Shown: positions 33,458 through 43,553, counted from the stretch's first letter. The stretch: 64,000 nt of DNA from Lentisphaeria bacterium (GCA_017504435.1 JAFVRD010000060.1:1-64000), one strand, 5' to 3'. Program-made: numbers and translations. The notes: generated by a model from the letters alone, not told the origin.

Positions 33458-35218
33458 ATGCAGATGAGCCGCACCATACAGGCGACTCCGGTCGCTCCAG
33501 GTATTGCCATCGGCCGGGTGATGTTGCTTCACAGCAGCAGCACCGGGAATGTGCCGGTGACCAGGATAACTGCAGCGCAGACCGGCAAGGAAGTGAAACG
33601 TTTTCACGATGCATTGCAGGTTACCAAAGAACAGATCCATAATATCCGTGAACAGCTTAAACTCCGTTTGAAAGCTGAAGAAGCCGAAATTTTTGATGCT
33701 CATTTGTTGTTGGTCGATGACCGGACAATGATCAGCGAAGTAGAGAAAAATATAACGGTTTCTCTTTTTGGTGCTGAATATGCTGTGCATTTGGCTGTCG
33801 AGAAGTTTTCAGCTGCATTTGCGGCGGTTCAGGATGAGTATTTGCAGGAGCGGGCACTGGATGTCCGTGATGTGGGAGCGCGGATCATCGGCAATATTTC
33901 TGAGAATGCCGCTCAGCTTCCGGAATATGATGAACCGCGGATCATTGCGGCATCTACCCTGACACCGTCCGAAACGGTTGGTTTGGAACGGGAACGGGTG
34001 TTGGGATTTGCTGTTGAAACCGGCAGTACGACCAGTCATACGGCGATATTGGCACGTTCCTTGCAGATACCAGCGGTGGTTGGAGTACCGAAAGAATTGC
34101 TTGATTCCCTGACGATTGCAGATCAGTTGATCGTGGATGGTTTCAGCGGCAAAGTAATTGTCAATCCGGACAGTGCGACATTGGAAGCGTATCATTTGAA
34201 AAGCCGTGAAGCTCAGCGGATTTACAATCAGCTCAGTGCCGATAAGAATCTGCTGCCGGTTACCAGAGACGGTTTCATTGTAGAATTGGCGGCAAATGTG
34301 GATGCTGATGATGATTATTCGGCAGTCCGGCAGGCCGGAGCATATGGTGTGGGGTTATTCAGAACCGAATTTATTTTTATGGATCAAACCCATCTGCCCG
34401 GAGAGGATGAACAGTTTGAAATTTACAAGAAATTATTGGTATCCGCCGGCAATGATCCGGTAACGATCCGCACACTGGATATCGGCGGGGATAAACTTAA
34501 CCGCGGGATCATACGTACCGAGGAGCAGAATCCGTTTTTAGGATTGCGCGGCATCCGTTTGTGTTTGCGTGAAAGACAGGATATTTTCAGAACCCAGTTG
34601 CGGGCATTGATGCGTGCCGGAGTGCATGGACATTTGCAAATAATGATTCCGATGGTCAGTTGTTATGATGAAGTTTTGGAGACAAAAGCGATCATTGAGG
34701 AAATCAAATCTGAACTTGCCGGAGCCGATGTGCCGTTCGCAGATGCGATACCGCTGGGCGTGATGATTGAGACCCCGGCAGCGGCATTGATTGCCGATGT
34801 TCTGGCAAGGGAAGCTGATTTTTTCAGTATCGGAACTAATGATCTTATCCAGTACACGATAGCGGCGGATCGGAGCAATGAAAGGGTCAATCATTTGTAT
34901 CGTCCAGGTCATCCGGCAGTATTGCGGTCGATCAGGGAGACGGTGAATGCGGCAAAGCATCATAATATTCCGGTTACAGTGTGCGGTCAGACTGCAGAAG
35001 ATATCGTGATGACTCCGTTGTTGGTGGGCTTGGGGGTGAATGAATTGAGTATGCCTTCCGGAGCAATTCCGATCGTGCGCCGGACTTTGCGCCAGTTGTA
35101 TATGAATGAATGTGTTGAATTGGTTGAACAGGCATTGCAGTGCTGTTCATCCGCTGATGTGCTGGAATTATCCCGCCGGATGATTCGCCGTTGTGTTCCG
35201 GAATTGGCGGATATGTAA
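33458..35218 (+). CDS. ptsI: PTS enzyme I (phosphoenolpyruvate-protein phosphotransferase)
   Basis: A 586-residue enzyme I that takes phosphate from phosphoenolpyruvate and passes it to HPr. The phosphohistidine is H194 in ETGSTTSHTAILAR; the PEP-binding domain has GVGLFRTEFIFMD, RTLDIGGDKL, NPFLGLRGIRLCL, IPLGVMIETPAAALIAD and FSIGTNDLIQYTIAADR, and the catalytic cysteine is in ITVCGQ-like VTVCGQTAED. The length and all motifs are normal. The start ATG 33458 has AGGA about ten bases upstream. Confidence 0.97.
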   Translation: MQMSRTIQATPVAPGIAIGRVMLLHSSSTGNVPVTRITAAQTGKEVKRFHDALQVTKEQIHNIREQLKLRLKAEEAEIFDAHLLLVDDRTMISEVEKNITVSLFGAEYAVHLAVEKFSAAFAAVQDEYLQERALDVRDVGARIIGNISENAAQLPEYDEPRIIAASTLTPSETVGLERERVLGFAVETGSTTSHTAILARSLQIPAVVGVPKELLDSLTIADQLIVDGFSGKVIVNPDSATLEAYHLKSREAQRIYNQLSADKNLLPVTRDGFIVELAANVDADDDYSAVRQAGAYGVGLFRTEFIFMDQTHLPGEDEQFEIYKKLLVSAGNDPVTIRTLDIGGDKLNRGIIRTEEQNPFLGLRGIRLCLRERQDIFRTQLRALMRAGVHGHLQIMIPMVSCYDEVLETKAIIEEIKSELAGADVPFADAIPLGVMIETPAAALIADVLAREADFFSIGTNDLIQYTIAADRSNERVNHLYRPGHPAVLRSIRETVNAAKHHNIPVTVCGQTAEDIVMTPLLVGLGVNELSMPSGAIPIVRRTLRQLYMNECVELVEQALQCCSSADVLELSRRMIRRCVPELADM

Positions 35219-35260
35219 CTGCAGGCAGAAAGTTGTAATTTTATGAAACGCAGAGATGGT

Positions 35261-35662
35261 ATGAAAACGATTTATCTTTCCGGACCGATCATGGATGAAC
35301 ATGCCGGAGTGGCACGGGAGTGGCGTGAAGCCGCCAAACGGCTGCTCGGAGATGAATTCCGTCTGCTGGATCCGATGCGCCGCAAATTTGTGGATAGAGA
35401 GGTGGACAGTTCCAATGAAATCGTGGAGTTTGATTTGCAGGACGTCCGTGATGCGGATCTGATTTTGGTGAATTACAACAAACCCAGTGTCGGTACGAGC
35501 ATGGAAGTATTCTATGCTGCACATAATCTGGGAAAATTCATAGTTGCATTTTCACCGTTTGAATTTCGTGATTGCAGTCCGTGGATGGTGCGTTTTTGTA
35601 CTAAAATATTGCCGGATCTGGAACAGGCCGCCGATTATATCCGGACACATTTTTCGGAATGA
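35261..35662 (+). CDS. nucleoside 2-deoxyribosyltransferase-like protein
   Basis: A 133-residue protein of the nucleoside 2-deoxyribosyltransferase fold (MazG-unrelated, Nuc_deoxyrib_tr). Motifs: TIYLSGPIMDEHAGVAREWR with the SGP loop, LLDPMRRKF, EIVEFDLQDVRDADLILVNYNKPSVGTSMEVFYA, in which the aspartates and the glutamate of SMEV correspond to catalytic and substrate residues. Members hydrolyse or transfer the 2-deoxyribose of nucleosides or 5-monophosphates. ATG 35261 has AGAG upstream; ATG 35243 gives six more residues. It overlaps closely with the waaA leader. Confidence 0.8.
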   Translation: MKTIYLSGPIMDEHAGVAREWREAAKRLLGDEFRLLDPMRRKFVDREVDSSNEIVEFDLQDVRDADLILVNYNKPSVGTSMEVFYAAHNLGKFIVAFSPFEFRDCSPWMVRFCTKILPDLEQAADYIRTHFSE

Positions 35663-35682
35663 TCGTTGAGGGGGAAGCCATT

Positions 35683-36975
35683 ATGGGCAGATTTATTTAT
35701 AATTTATTATTGCCGTTGGGTTTTGTGTTCTTTCTTCCGGAATTGATCCTGAAATACCGCAACCGCGGCGGTTGGAAAAATACTTTTGGAGAAAGATTTG
35801 CCCGTTACGGTGCGCGGCAGCAGGAACTTGCCGGTTACAAGGGGGCGATTTGGGTACATGCTGTGAGTGTGGGGGAAACAGTGGTTGCCCTGTCTATGAT
35901 CCGGCGTTACCTGCAACGTTATCCGGAACGTAAATTTATTGTATCAACCACGACAACGACCGGGCAGGAGGTGGCGCGGGCGAATGCACCGGATAATACC
36001 ACGGTGATATTCTGTCCGATCGATTTTTCATGGATGGTCAAAAAGGCGTTGAATCTTATGCAGCCGTCGGCATTGGTCGTTTTTGAAACAGAGATTTGGC
36101 CCAATTTGATCTCTCTGGCCTCTGCACGTAAGATCCCGGTGATGCTGGTGAATGCCCGGATGTCCGATCATTCGGCAAAAGGATACCGGCGGCTGGGTAA
36201 ATTGTTTTTTGATCCGCTGCTCCGCAAATTTACCCGGATTCTTGTGCAAACCGAAGTTGATGCGGAACGTTTTTTGTCTGTATCTCCCCGGGCGCAGGTT
36301 TCGGTGGTTGGGAATATGAAATTTGACCAGAAGTTGCCGGAACTTCCGGAGAGCAATATTCTGCATAATTATTTTGACCGTCAGCCGGATAATTTGATAA
36401 TCCTCGGTGCCAGCACTCATCCCGGCGAGGAATTGCTTTTTACCGAATGCTTTCTGACACTGCGTGATGAGTTCCCCGGTTTGAAACTGGTTTTAGTGCC
36501 GCGTCATGCTGAACGAGGCGGCGATATTGCGACGATGCTTCAGGAGAAAAAAGTTTCGTTTGTGCGCCGCAGTCAGGTCACTTCTCCTGATGAATATGTG
36601 GATGTACTGCTGGCTGATACTACCGGCGAAATGCTGCGGTTGATGAGCGGAGCGGATGTGGTGATCATGGGAAAAAGTTTTGCCGGTCATGATGAGGGGC
36701 ATAACTTATTGGAACCGGCATTACTCCGTAAAGCGATCGTTACCGGAACAGTATTGCGTAATTTCCGGTATATATTTAATGAATTGAATGAACATGATGC
36801 TTTGATTCCGGCGGCGGATAATGAGTTGTCCGGAGCATTGCGGAAACTGCTCAGTTCTGCTGAATTCCGGAAAGAGTTGGGAGAACGGGCATTTGAGGTC
36901 GTTGATGCCAATCGCGGTGCGGCTGATAAAACGATCGATGCGCTGGAAAGTGCCTGGAAAGACACAGGAAAGTAA
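35683..36975 (+). CDS. waaA: 3-deoxy-D-manno-octulosonic acid transferase
   Basis: A 430-residue Kdo transferase (KdtA) that adds Kdo to lipid A precursors at the inner membrane, showing that the organism makes lipopolysaccharide. An N-terminal membrane anchor FIYNLLLPLGFVFFLPELIL is followed by WVHAVSVGETVVA (the acceptor-side glutamate), VVFETEIWPNLI, NARMSDHS, and, in the donor half, LGASTHPGEE and LVPRHAERG, then KSFAGHDEGHNLLEPALL. ATG 35683 has a GGGGGA site seven bases upstream; the in-frame ATG at 35659 overlaps the previous gene. Confidence 0.94.
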   Translation: MGRFIYNLLLPLGFVFFLPELILKYRNRGGWKNTFGERFARYGARQQELAGYKGAIWVHAVSVGETVVALSMIRRYLQRYPERKFIVSTTTTTGQEVARANAPDNTTVIFCPIDFSWMVKKALNLMQPSALVVFETEIWPNLISLASARKIPVMLVNARMSDHSAKGYRRLGKLFFDPLLRKFTRILVQTEVDAERFLSVSPRAQVSVVGNMKFDQKLPELPESNILHNYFDRQPDNLIILGASTHPGEELLFTECFLTLRDEFPGLKLVLVPRHAERGGDIATMLQEKKVSFVRRSQVTSPDEYVDVLLADTTGEMLRLMSGADVVIMGKSFAGHDEGHNLLEPALLRKAIVTGTVLRNFRYIFNELNEHDALIPAADNELSGALRKLLSSAEFRKELGERAFEVVDANRGAADKTIDALESAWKDTGK

Positions 36976-36980
36976 ACATC

Positions 36981-37895
36981 ATGTTTCATGGTTTGATCTG
37001 GATCATCGCCACCGGTGTGTCATGGGCGAGTATATCGGCAGTGATGAGCAACGTGGCGCGTTACCGGGTACCGACATTTCTGTTTTATTCTATCGGAGCG
37101 GTATTGACTGCGGTCATGGCTTGGGTGTTTCTGGTGGATTGGCGGGCAGCGGTCAACATGCCGCTGGGGGATTTTCTGATTGCTGCACCGGCGTTTTTGA
37201 TTCCCGGATTGATAAATGTGGTAAGTCAGGCTGTAATGGTACGAACCTTGAAACTCGGTCACAACGGGTTATCTGTGGCGATCCGGAATTGTGCCGGAAC
37301 CGTGCCGTTCATGGTCGGATTTCTTTTTCTTGATGCCAGAGTTTATTGGTTCAACTGGGTAGGTTTGCTGCTGATAACGTCCGGATTTGTTTTGATAACG
37401 TTGAGCCGAAAAAAGTCGGCAAGTGATAAAAAGACCGGATTCTCCATGAAGTGGTTGATGTTTGCCCTTGCTTCGATGATGTTGAGCGGTACATTTCAAA
37501 CTTGCAATACATTAGCGACCATGAAATTCAACACGGTGGTGAAACTCGGTATGGCAACTCCGCTGCTGATGACCTGTTGTGCCGCCGGTTACATAAGTGC
37601 ATTTCTGATTTGGCAGCGTGACAGTCTGAAAATCTGGGGATTTTCCGGACAGGTTTTGCGTTATGCTGCGGTATGGGCGGTATTGGCACTGCTCTCGTAT
37701 TACTTTATGTTCAAGACTCTTGATGTGATGCGGGATATCAATGCCGCTGCATTGGTATTTCCCACTGTGATGGGCGTGAATGTCTGCTGTTTTTTTACCT
37801 ACAGTAAATTCAAACTGCGGGAACCTTATACATTCGTAAACATCTGTTGTCTGCTGATGTGTCTGCTGGGTGTGGTAATGCTCAGTGTGCGGTAA
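36981..37895 (+). CDS. EamA/DMT-type membrane transporter
   Basis: A 304-residue polytopic protein with about ten hydrophobic helices in two repeats of five, as in the drug/metabolite transporter superfamily. The repeats start near GLIWIIATGVSWASISAVMS and KWLMFALASMMLSGTFQTCN. No substrate signature can be read. It begins five bases after waaA, so it could transport a lipid or sugar precursor for the envelope, but that rests only on position. Confidence 0.8.
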   Translation: MFHGLIWIIATGVSWASISAVMSNVARYRVPTFLFYSIGAVLTAVMAWVFLVDWRAAVNMPLGDFLIAAPAFLIPGLINVVSQAVMVRTLKLGHNGLSVAIRNCAGTVPFMVGFLFLDARVYWFNWVGLLLITSGFVLITLSRKKSASDKKTGFSMKWLMFALASMMLSGTFQTCNTLATMKFNTVVKLGMATPLLMTCCAAGYISAFLIWQRDSLKIWGFSGQVLRYAAVWAVLALLSYYFMFKTLDVMRDINAAALVFPTVMGVNVCCFFTYSKFKLREPYTFVNICCLLMCLLGVVMLSVR

Positions 37896-37911
37896 AATTT
37901 TCAAGGAATGA

Positions 37912-37943
37912 AAAATCCGCTGCCGGTGACGGCAGCGGATTTT
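37912..37943. terminator. bidirectional terminator, waaA operon and metXW
   Basis: AAAATCCGCTGCC pairs with GGCAGCGGATTTT across a short loop between convergent genes; both sides end in A/T runs. Confidence 0.9.
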
Positions 37944-37960
37944 GAATATCGGTTGAGAAT

Positions 37961-38581
37961 TTATTTTTCTTCTTCCAGAACAAATACACAGCTTGTTGCA
38001 AAAAGATTGGGAAAATAACCGGTCAGTTTCGGGAATTTGGCTGCGATTGGGTATTCAGCCACGATTTTTATGCCGAGAGCGTGGCACAGTTCCCGGAAAT
38101 CCTGCAGAGTGCAGAAATGGATATTCGGTGTATCATACCATTGAAATGGCATTTGAGAACTGCGGGGCATTCTGCCGCTGCATGAAACTTGCAAACGGCA
38201 TCGCCAATGACCGAAGTTTATGACACTTACGGCGGCAAATTTACCGATTCTTACAATATCTTTGAGCAGCAGATCCGGTCGGCGGGTCTCCTGCAAAGTA
38301 TGGCTGAGTACTGCCAGATCAAATGATTTATCCGGCAGATAATCCAGATCATCATTCAAATCTCCCTGAATGACCGGGACTCCGTTACCGACACAGCGGA
38401 CAATGGAATCCTGATCAATTTCCACACCGAGGATCGAAGCACCGTGATTTTGCTGCAGATCCCGGAGAAACAGACCATCTCCGCAACCGAGATCAAGCAC
38501 CCGGTCACCTTTTTTTATCAGCGAGGCAATGATCTCCAGATCCTGTCTGCGATTGGGATCAAGGATTTTGTTTTTACTCAT
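37961..38581 (-). CDS. metW: MetW-type methyltransferase-like protein
   Basis: A 206-residue SAM-binding protein of the MetW family, which accompanies MetX in methionine synthesis. Motifs: RRQDLEIIASLIKKGDRVLDLGCGDGLFL (SAM motif I), VEIDQD, IQGDLNDDLDYLPDKSFDLAVLSHTLQ, and NFGHWRCRLQVSCSGRMP followed by PFQWYDTPNIHFCTLQDF, characteristic of the family. It overlaps metX by eight bases and is co-transcribed with it. Confidence 0.95.
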   Translation of the reverse strand: MSKNKILDPNRRQDLEIIASLIKKGDRVLDLGCGDGLFLRDLQQNHGASILGVEIDQDSIVRCVGNGVPVIQGDLNDDLDYLPDKSFDLAVLSHTLQETRRPDLLLKDIVRIGKFAAVSVINFGHWRCRLQVSCSGRMPRSSQMPFQWYDTPNIHFCTLQDFRELCHALGIKIVAEYPIAAKFPKLTGYFPNLFATSCVFVLEEEK

Positions 38582-39737
38582 GATATGCCTCCTGTTGATG
38601 ATTGAGGAAATCCCGTACCATCCTGCCGAGAGTATTTACTTCCAGAAGGAATGCATCATGACCATAGGCTGATGTTATTTCACAGAAAGAAACCTCTTTG
38701 TTATTTTTCAGCAAAGCATCCACGATCCGTTTGGATTGACATGTCGGGAAGAGCCAGTCACTGGAAAAAGAGACGATCAAAAATGCCGCTTTGACTTTTT
38801 CCAGAGCTTTGGCGAGATCACCTCCGGAGGATGCCGTCAAATCAAAATAATCTGTGGCGCGGGTGATGTAAAAATAACTGTTGGCATCAAAACGTTCCAC
38901 GAAACGTTTGCCCTGATGCTGCAGGTAACTTTCCACGGCAAAGTCAAAATCGAAATCGTACTCATAGGAGTTGTCTTCGGCTTTGTTTTGAAGTGAACGT
39001 CCGAATTTACGGCTCATGGATTCTTCAGAAAGGTAAGTGATGTGGGCCAGCATCCGGGCGGCGGCAAGACCGCGGGCGGGTACAGTTTCTTCAGTATATT
39101 CTCCTCCGTTCCAGTTGGGATCGGCTTTGATCGCTTCTCTGGCGACCCAGTCAAAAGCGATATTTTGCGGAGAGAATTGACATGCTGTAGCGATAGGGAT
39201 GACCGCCTGCATCATATCCGGATAAGATACCGCCCACTGCAGCACCTGCATGCCGCCCATGGAACCTCCGAGTACAGCGAGCAGTTTTTTGATACCGAGA
39301 TGATCGACCAATTGTTTCTGAGCGCGAACCATATCGGCAACAGTTATGACCGGGAAGGTCATATTATACGGTTTCCCGGTGTCCGGATCAATAGATTGCG
39401 GTCCGGTAGAGCCGGAACATCCGCCGATAACGTTGGAACAGATGACAAAATATTTGTTGGTATCGACCATTTTTCCGGGGCCGATCATTTCATCCCACCA
39501 GCCGGGTTTTTTATCCTGCGGGGTATGACGTCCGCAAACGTGAGCATCACCGGAAAGGGCATGAGTGACCAGTACGGCATTGGAGCGGTCAGCATTTAGC
39601 GTTCCTGCCGTTTCAAATCTGATATTGACCTCTTTAAGCACTCTGCCGCACTCCAGCTGCAGCGGTGCCGGAAGTTTGAAATCTTGCGGGGTGGTCAAAA
39701 ACGGGACATCGATGTTGTTTTGCGTATCGATTTTCAA
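38574..39737 (-). CDS. metX: homoserine O-acetyltransferase
   Basis: A 387-residue alpha/beta hydrolase-fold enzyme that acetylates homoserine with acetyl-CoA (succinyl-CoA specificity cannot be excluded). Motifs: ALSGDAHVCGR, GWWDEMIGPGKMVDTNKYFV, NVIGGCSGSTGPQSIDP, the nucleophile elbow LGGSMGGMQ, the aspartate in SFSSDWLFP and the histidine in AYGHDAFLLE. The only start that suits the length is TTG 39737, with AGGAG directly upstream; no ATG occurs for more than 80 codons. A TTGAAA-17-TATATT promoter precedes it. Confidence 0.94.
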   Translation of the reverse strand: MKIDTQNNIDVPFLTTPQDFKLPAPLQLECGRVLKEVNIRFETAGTLNADRSNAVLVTHALSGDAHVCGRHTPQDKKPGWWDEMIGPGKMVDTNKYFVICSNVIGGCSGSTGPQSIDPDTGKPYNMTFPVITVADMVRAQKQLVDHLGIKKLLAVLGGSMGGMQVLQWAVSYPDMMQAVIPIATACQFSPQNIAFDWVAREAIKADPNWNGGEYTEETVPARGLAAARMLAHITYLSEESMSRKFGRSLQNKAEDNSYEYDFDFDFAVESYLQHQGKRFVERFDANSYFYITRATDYFDLTASSGGDLAKALEKVKAAFLIVSFSSDWLFPTCQSKRIVDALLKNNKEVSFCEITSAYGHDAFLLEVNTLGRMVRDFLNHQQEAYHE

Positions 39738-39795
39738 AGACTCCTTATAACGAAGAGATTAAAAAAATATGGCAGAAAACAGTGCCACTGTGTAT

Positions 39796-39824
39796 AATAT
39801 AACCCGGGATGGCATTTTTTTCAA
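39796..39824 (-). promoter_or_regulatory. metX promoter, TTGAAA-17-TATATT
   Basis: On the minus strand TTGAAA (39824-39819), 17 nt and TATATT (39801-39796), about 60 bases before the metX TTG start. Confidence 0.8.
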
Positions 39825-39957
39825 CATATCTTTGCCATTCCGGATAAAATGATGTATTGAAATCTGACAAAAAGCATCTATATTTATTGGCAATGAGTTT
39901 TTTATGCGGTATCTCCGGATAGATTTTTTTGCAACTGATCAAGGATTACGACCGGAA

Positions 39958-40833
39958 ATGAGAAAAATTGCAATTTTGGCAATTGTATGTCTGGCGACAG
40001 CCTGCGGTGATGTTTCCGGAGAAGTATGGTTTGTCCCGGGATGGCGCACCGGTTTTTCCAGCCGGGATGGATGCGTAAGGATATTGAAAGATATCTATCC
40101 GGGGCAGAACATCCGGGTATGTTCATGGGATTCACTGCAGCCGTGGCAGACTGCGGTGCGTAATTCCAGAGAATTTACCGGGCAACTCAATCAGGAGATC
40201 ATGCGCCTTGACCATTCCCGGCGGCGTGATATTATTCTGGTAGGTCATTCTATCGGCGGTGAGATCGTTCTGGAAATATTGAGCCGTCTTGCCGGACATA
40301 AAATGTCGATCCATTCGGCTGCAATTCTGGGAGGGGCTGTTCCTTGTGATGATCCCCGGATCGTTCAGGCGTTGCATGCGGTGCGTTTTCATATCAGCAA
40401 TGTATATGATCCAGGGGATTGGGTGTTGAAATACCTCTATCCGCTGGGCAATTCACGGGTAGTTCCTCTGGGGCTTGCCGGGTGGGCGGGCAGTGATCCG
40501 CGTTTTCTGGAAATATCTGCCAGTGGAAAAAAAAGCAGTTTCTATAATCATTATGCGTATTTGTATTTGGAAGTGCTGGCAAAAATGCCGGACAAGCACT
40601 CCGAATTGCTGGAAACTGCATATATTGAACCATTTGAACTCCGGCGACCTGCCGACACTTTGTTTTGGAATGATCTTGAAACCGTTGGCAGTTGGAAATT
40701 GCAGACCCATTATGATGGGACAAGCCGGATCCTTGATCCGTACGGAGTGCGTCGTGCAGCAGGGACCCGGCAGGAAATGGAAAATCTTTTCACCGGGCTC
40801 AAAGCTGAATTGAAAAAAGCCGTCCCCCGGTGA
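39958..40833 (+). CDS. secreted alpha/beta hydrolase-like protein
   Basis: A 291-residue exported protein. Residues 1-20 form a signal peptide (RKIAILAIVCLATACGDVSG) with a possible lipobox at ATAC. The body is a lipase-like alpha/beta hydrolase with the nucleophile elbow VGHSIGGEIV near residue 100 preceded by FVPGWRTGFSS, which can form the oxyanion region. A later YDPGDWVLKYLYP supplies a candidate acid and NHYAYLYLE a candidate histidine. The substrate is not evident. ATG 39958 is chosen because it sits directly before the signal peptide; an upstream in-frame ATG at 39904 would bury it. Confidence 0.75.
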   Translation: MRKIAILAIVCLATACGDVSGEVWFVPGWRTGFSSRDGCVRILKDIYPGQNIRVCSWDSLQPWQTAVRNSREFTGQLNQEIMRLDHSRRRDIILVGHSIGGEIVLEILSRLAGHKMSIHSAAILGGAVPCDDPRIVQALHAVRFHISNVYDPGDWVLKYLYPLGNSRVVPLGLAGWAGSDPRFLEISASGKKSSFYNHYAYLYLEVLAKMPDKHSELLETAYIEPFELRRPADTLFWNDLETVGSWKLQTHYDGTSRILDPYGVRRAAGTRQEMENLFTGLKAELKKAVPR

Positions 40834-40847
40834 AAGTTTATCGAGAA

Positions 40848-43553
40848 TCACCGTTTTTCGCTGAAAATATAAGCGGCAGTAAATGGTGGCAGAACGCCTG
40901 AAACAATGATATCCTGATCATTTTCATCCCAGGTCAATTTTGCGGCGGAATTTTTTTCCGGATTGAGGAAAAACGCTTCGCCAGTGGCGAGATCAGCTTT
41001 GTTCCAGTTGAATTTCCGGAAATATTTTTTCTGCAGCCGGAGCGTGAATTTTTCCGGAATCGTATTGTCATTGTAAATGACCGTCCGGGCAGATTTTTCA
41101 TTCAGCCATGCCGAGGCGTAAAGCGGATTCATCCGGTCTTTGCCGTTGGGCAGACGGACAACAAAACTTTCCACGATCAGCGGAATACTTACACTGTCCT
41201 GCGCCATGGTCAGCATTTTTTCCGGCAGACGCGGCAAACCTTCCATATATCCGGGTGACGCTCCCAATGCCTGATCCAGCAGATTCATCCGCAATTGACA
41301 CCTCAGTGCGAGTTCCTGCTGATTTTCGCGCAATTCCGGCTGGAGTTTCAGGATATGGTCCAAATATTTTTTATTCAGAGCCAAGCCTTTTGCGCTGAGC
41401 CAGCTGCTTTTTCCATTGGTCATATTGAGGATGACCGCGCCTTTGAAAAGTTCACTCCGTTCAATACAGACCATCGCATTGCCGAAAGCTTTGATAAATT
41501 CATAATTGTATTCATCTCTGCCTCCCAGTGCGCCGTTTTCCAGCATGACCAGATCGCTGTAAAAAATGGTCGGACTGCCGCCGCATTCATTGGTCGCAAC
41601 TTTTTTATCAGGATATTTTTCCCGCATACATTTGAAAATACGTGCCTGTGCGGCAAAAATACCGGGATGATCCGGCCGCCATGCCATATCCCAGCCGACC
41701 GCTTTGGGATCGTAGTAATCGACGGCGGTCAGGATTTGTTTGACATAAAAATCATTGAATTCCTGATTGTCAAAATTATAGGTTCCCCACGGGATATCCT
41801 GCCAATTGAATTCTTTTTGCATTTCCGGAGAAATTTTGATGCGGAGCGCACCGGCATAAATATCCAGAGAACCTCCGGCTTTGTGCTTGAACCAGCTTTC
41901 CGGAAATTTGCTGCCTTTCAAATTCAAATTGGCAAGCTGCCGGCAGTAGAGTGCCAGTTTATGCCCTTTATTCTGCAAGCGGGTGATCTCTGCTTTCATT
42001 TGTTCAGCAGACGTTTTGTGCCATTCTCCCCGCACCGCCTTGTTCCACCACGACCCTGAAACCGGATAGGTTTCATGCGCCCAATCCAGCCATCCGAACC
42101 ACCAGATGTTGCTGTTGGGTGAAAGTTTGGCTTCTCGGCTTGCCATGAAAAATGTGGAACCGGCATGTGCACCGCGGAAATAGTTGCGGTAGGGACGCTC
42201 CTTGTAAGGAACGAAATCTTTGATCATCGGATTATTGCTGTAAATATTTTTGCAATATTCTCTCCAGACATCGCGGAGCCAGTAGCGGTCGGCAGGGTAA
42301 AAACGGCAGTTATAAACAAATTCAAATTTTTCACCTTTTTTTGCTGATAGCGGATTTTTCTGCAAACTGGGGAAATATCCTTGCGGATGATTGGGGGAAA
42401 TGGTGACAAATTTATCCAGATCAAAAGAACCTGCCAGAAGTATGCCGCGTTCACTTTTCAGCATGGTCAGCGGATATACCGGATACTGGTATTGATCCAT
42501 CATGGTACGGTTGCGGTCATTTTCCTTTTCACTGTAAGAAAACAGGGTACTTTCTCCGGCATCGATCACCCGGGCGGGGTATAATGCACAGATTATTTTT
42601 TCCCATGCTTTGCTGTTAAAGCCGTGCCGCACTCCGATTTGAAAGTGGGTGTTGACTGCTTCAAGCGCAGTAAAGATGATTTTTTCGGTAAAAAATCCAT
42701 TGGAGATTTTGTATTCCACATCGGCCTTGAAAGGAATGTTTTTCTCTGCCGGCAAAAGTTCTGCAACGATGCTGCTGCCTTTCCTGACCGGTGCTTTTTT
42801 TCCGCACTTGAACGTGACAGGTTTGCCGTTGATACGGATGAAGATCACACTGTTGTCTGCGGCAGCAGGATGGATGACCTCACTGCCGGAAAGCAAAGAA
42901 TCCAGAAGTCCGCTTGCCATGTCGATATGTGCGGTAATGCCGTCACTTTGGAGAGTTAGCGTACGGGCGGTATTTTTCTTTTTTTCCGGGGCAAAGGGTT
43001 TTTCATTGCCGAACTCAGAGAAAAAGATGTTATCCCAGTAAACGGAATCTTCTGCCGTCATGCCGCTTTGCACCAGATAAAACTGCAGCTGTCTGGTCCG
43101 CGGGGAGGGAGTGAAAAATTTTTCATAGAGCGTATATTGTGCGTTGTGTGGATTTACCGGAATATCCTGATAAGCAACTGTTTTTCCATCTGCATCAACT
43201 TCCCGGATGGAAAATTTAGCAAATTTACCGGCGGATGATTTCATTTCCGCCTGGGCAAATCCGCCGAAAACATAAGTTTTTTTTGCGGATGGAATGGTTT
43301 TTATATCCTGCACCAGAGTGATGAAATTATTGAAACGATTGTTCTTATCGCCGGAGGATTTCAAATGATATCCTCCGGAATTGTTATTATTGCCTCCGGG
43401 AATGACTTTAAAAAGCTCCACCTGACCGTAGGGCTGCTGACGGCTGGCCCAACTGCTCAGATCACCGCTTTCAAAATCGGCGTTGGAGACAACTCCGGCG
43501 GACAATGCCGTACAAATAAGTGCGAGTGCCGATACGGGAATGATTTTATTCAT
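40848..43553 (-). CDS. secreted glycoside hydrolase-like protein with N-terminal binding module
   Basis: A 901-residue exported protein. A signal peptide (MNKIIPVSALALICTALSA) is followed by a carbohydrate-binding-like jelly roll (about 20-180) beginning GVVSNADFESGDLSSW. The rest has a beta-sandwich super domain and a TIM-barrel-like region with the possible catalytic stretch KAVGWDMAWRPDHPG, NECGGSPTIFYSDLVM and a C-terminal beta domain (ARTVIYNDNTIPEKFTLRL). The arrangement resembles large GH36/GH31-like or DUF6259 glycosidases, but the family is not certain. It is divergent from the 1707-residue protein, with 252 bp between, so the two are likely co-regulated. Confidence 0.75.
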   Translation of the reverse strand: MNKIIPVSALALICTALSAGVVSNADFESGDLSSWASRQQPYGQVELFKVIPGGNNNNSGGYHLKSSGDKNNRFNNFITLVQDIKTIPSAKKTYVFGGFAQAEMKSSAGKFAKFSIREVDADGKTVAYQDIPVNPHNAQYTLYEKFFTPSPRTRQLQFYLVQSGMTAEDSVYWDNIFFSEFGNEKPFAPEKKKNTARTLTLQSDGITAHIDMASGLLDSLLSGSEVIHPAAADNSVIFIRINGKPVTFKCGKKAPVRKGSSIVAELLPAEKNIPFKADVEYKISNGFFTEKIIFTALEAVNTHFQIGVRHGFNSKAWEKIICALYPARVIDAGESTLFSYSEKENDRNRTMMDQYQYPVYPLTMLKSERGILLAGSFDLDKFVTISPNHPQGYFPSLQKNPLSAKKGEKFEFVYNCRFYPADRYWLRDVWREYCKNIYSNNPMIKDFVPYKERPYRNYFRGAHAGSTFFMASREAKLSPNSNIWWFGWLDWAHETYPVSGSWWNKAVRGEWHKTSAEQMKAEITRLQNKGHKLALYCRQLANLNLKGSKFPESWFKHKAGGSLDIYAGALRIKISPEMQKEFNWQDIPWGTYNFDNQEFNDFYVKQILTAVDYYDPKAVGWDMAWRPDHPGIFAAQARIFKCMREKYPDKKVATNECGGSPTIFYSDLVMLENGALGGRDEYNYEFIKAFGNAMVCIERSELFKGAVILNMTNGKSSWLSAKGLALNKKYLDHILKLQPELRENQQELALRCQLRMNLLDQALGASPGYMEGLPRLPEKMLTMAQDSVSIPLIVESFVVRLPNGKDRMNPLYASAWLNEKSARTVIYNDNTIPEKFTLRLQKKYFRKFNWNKADLATGEAFFLNPEKNSAAKLTWDENDQDIIVSGVLPPFTAAYIFSEKR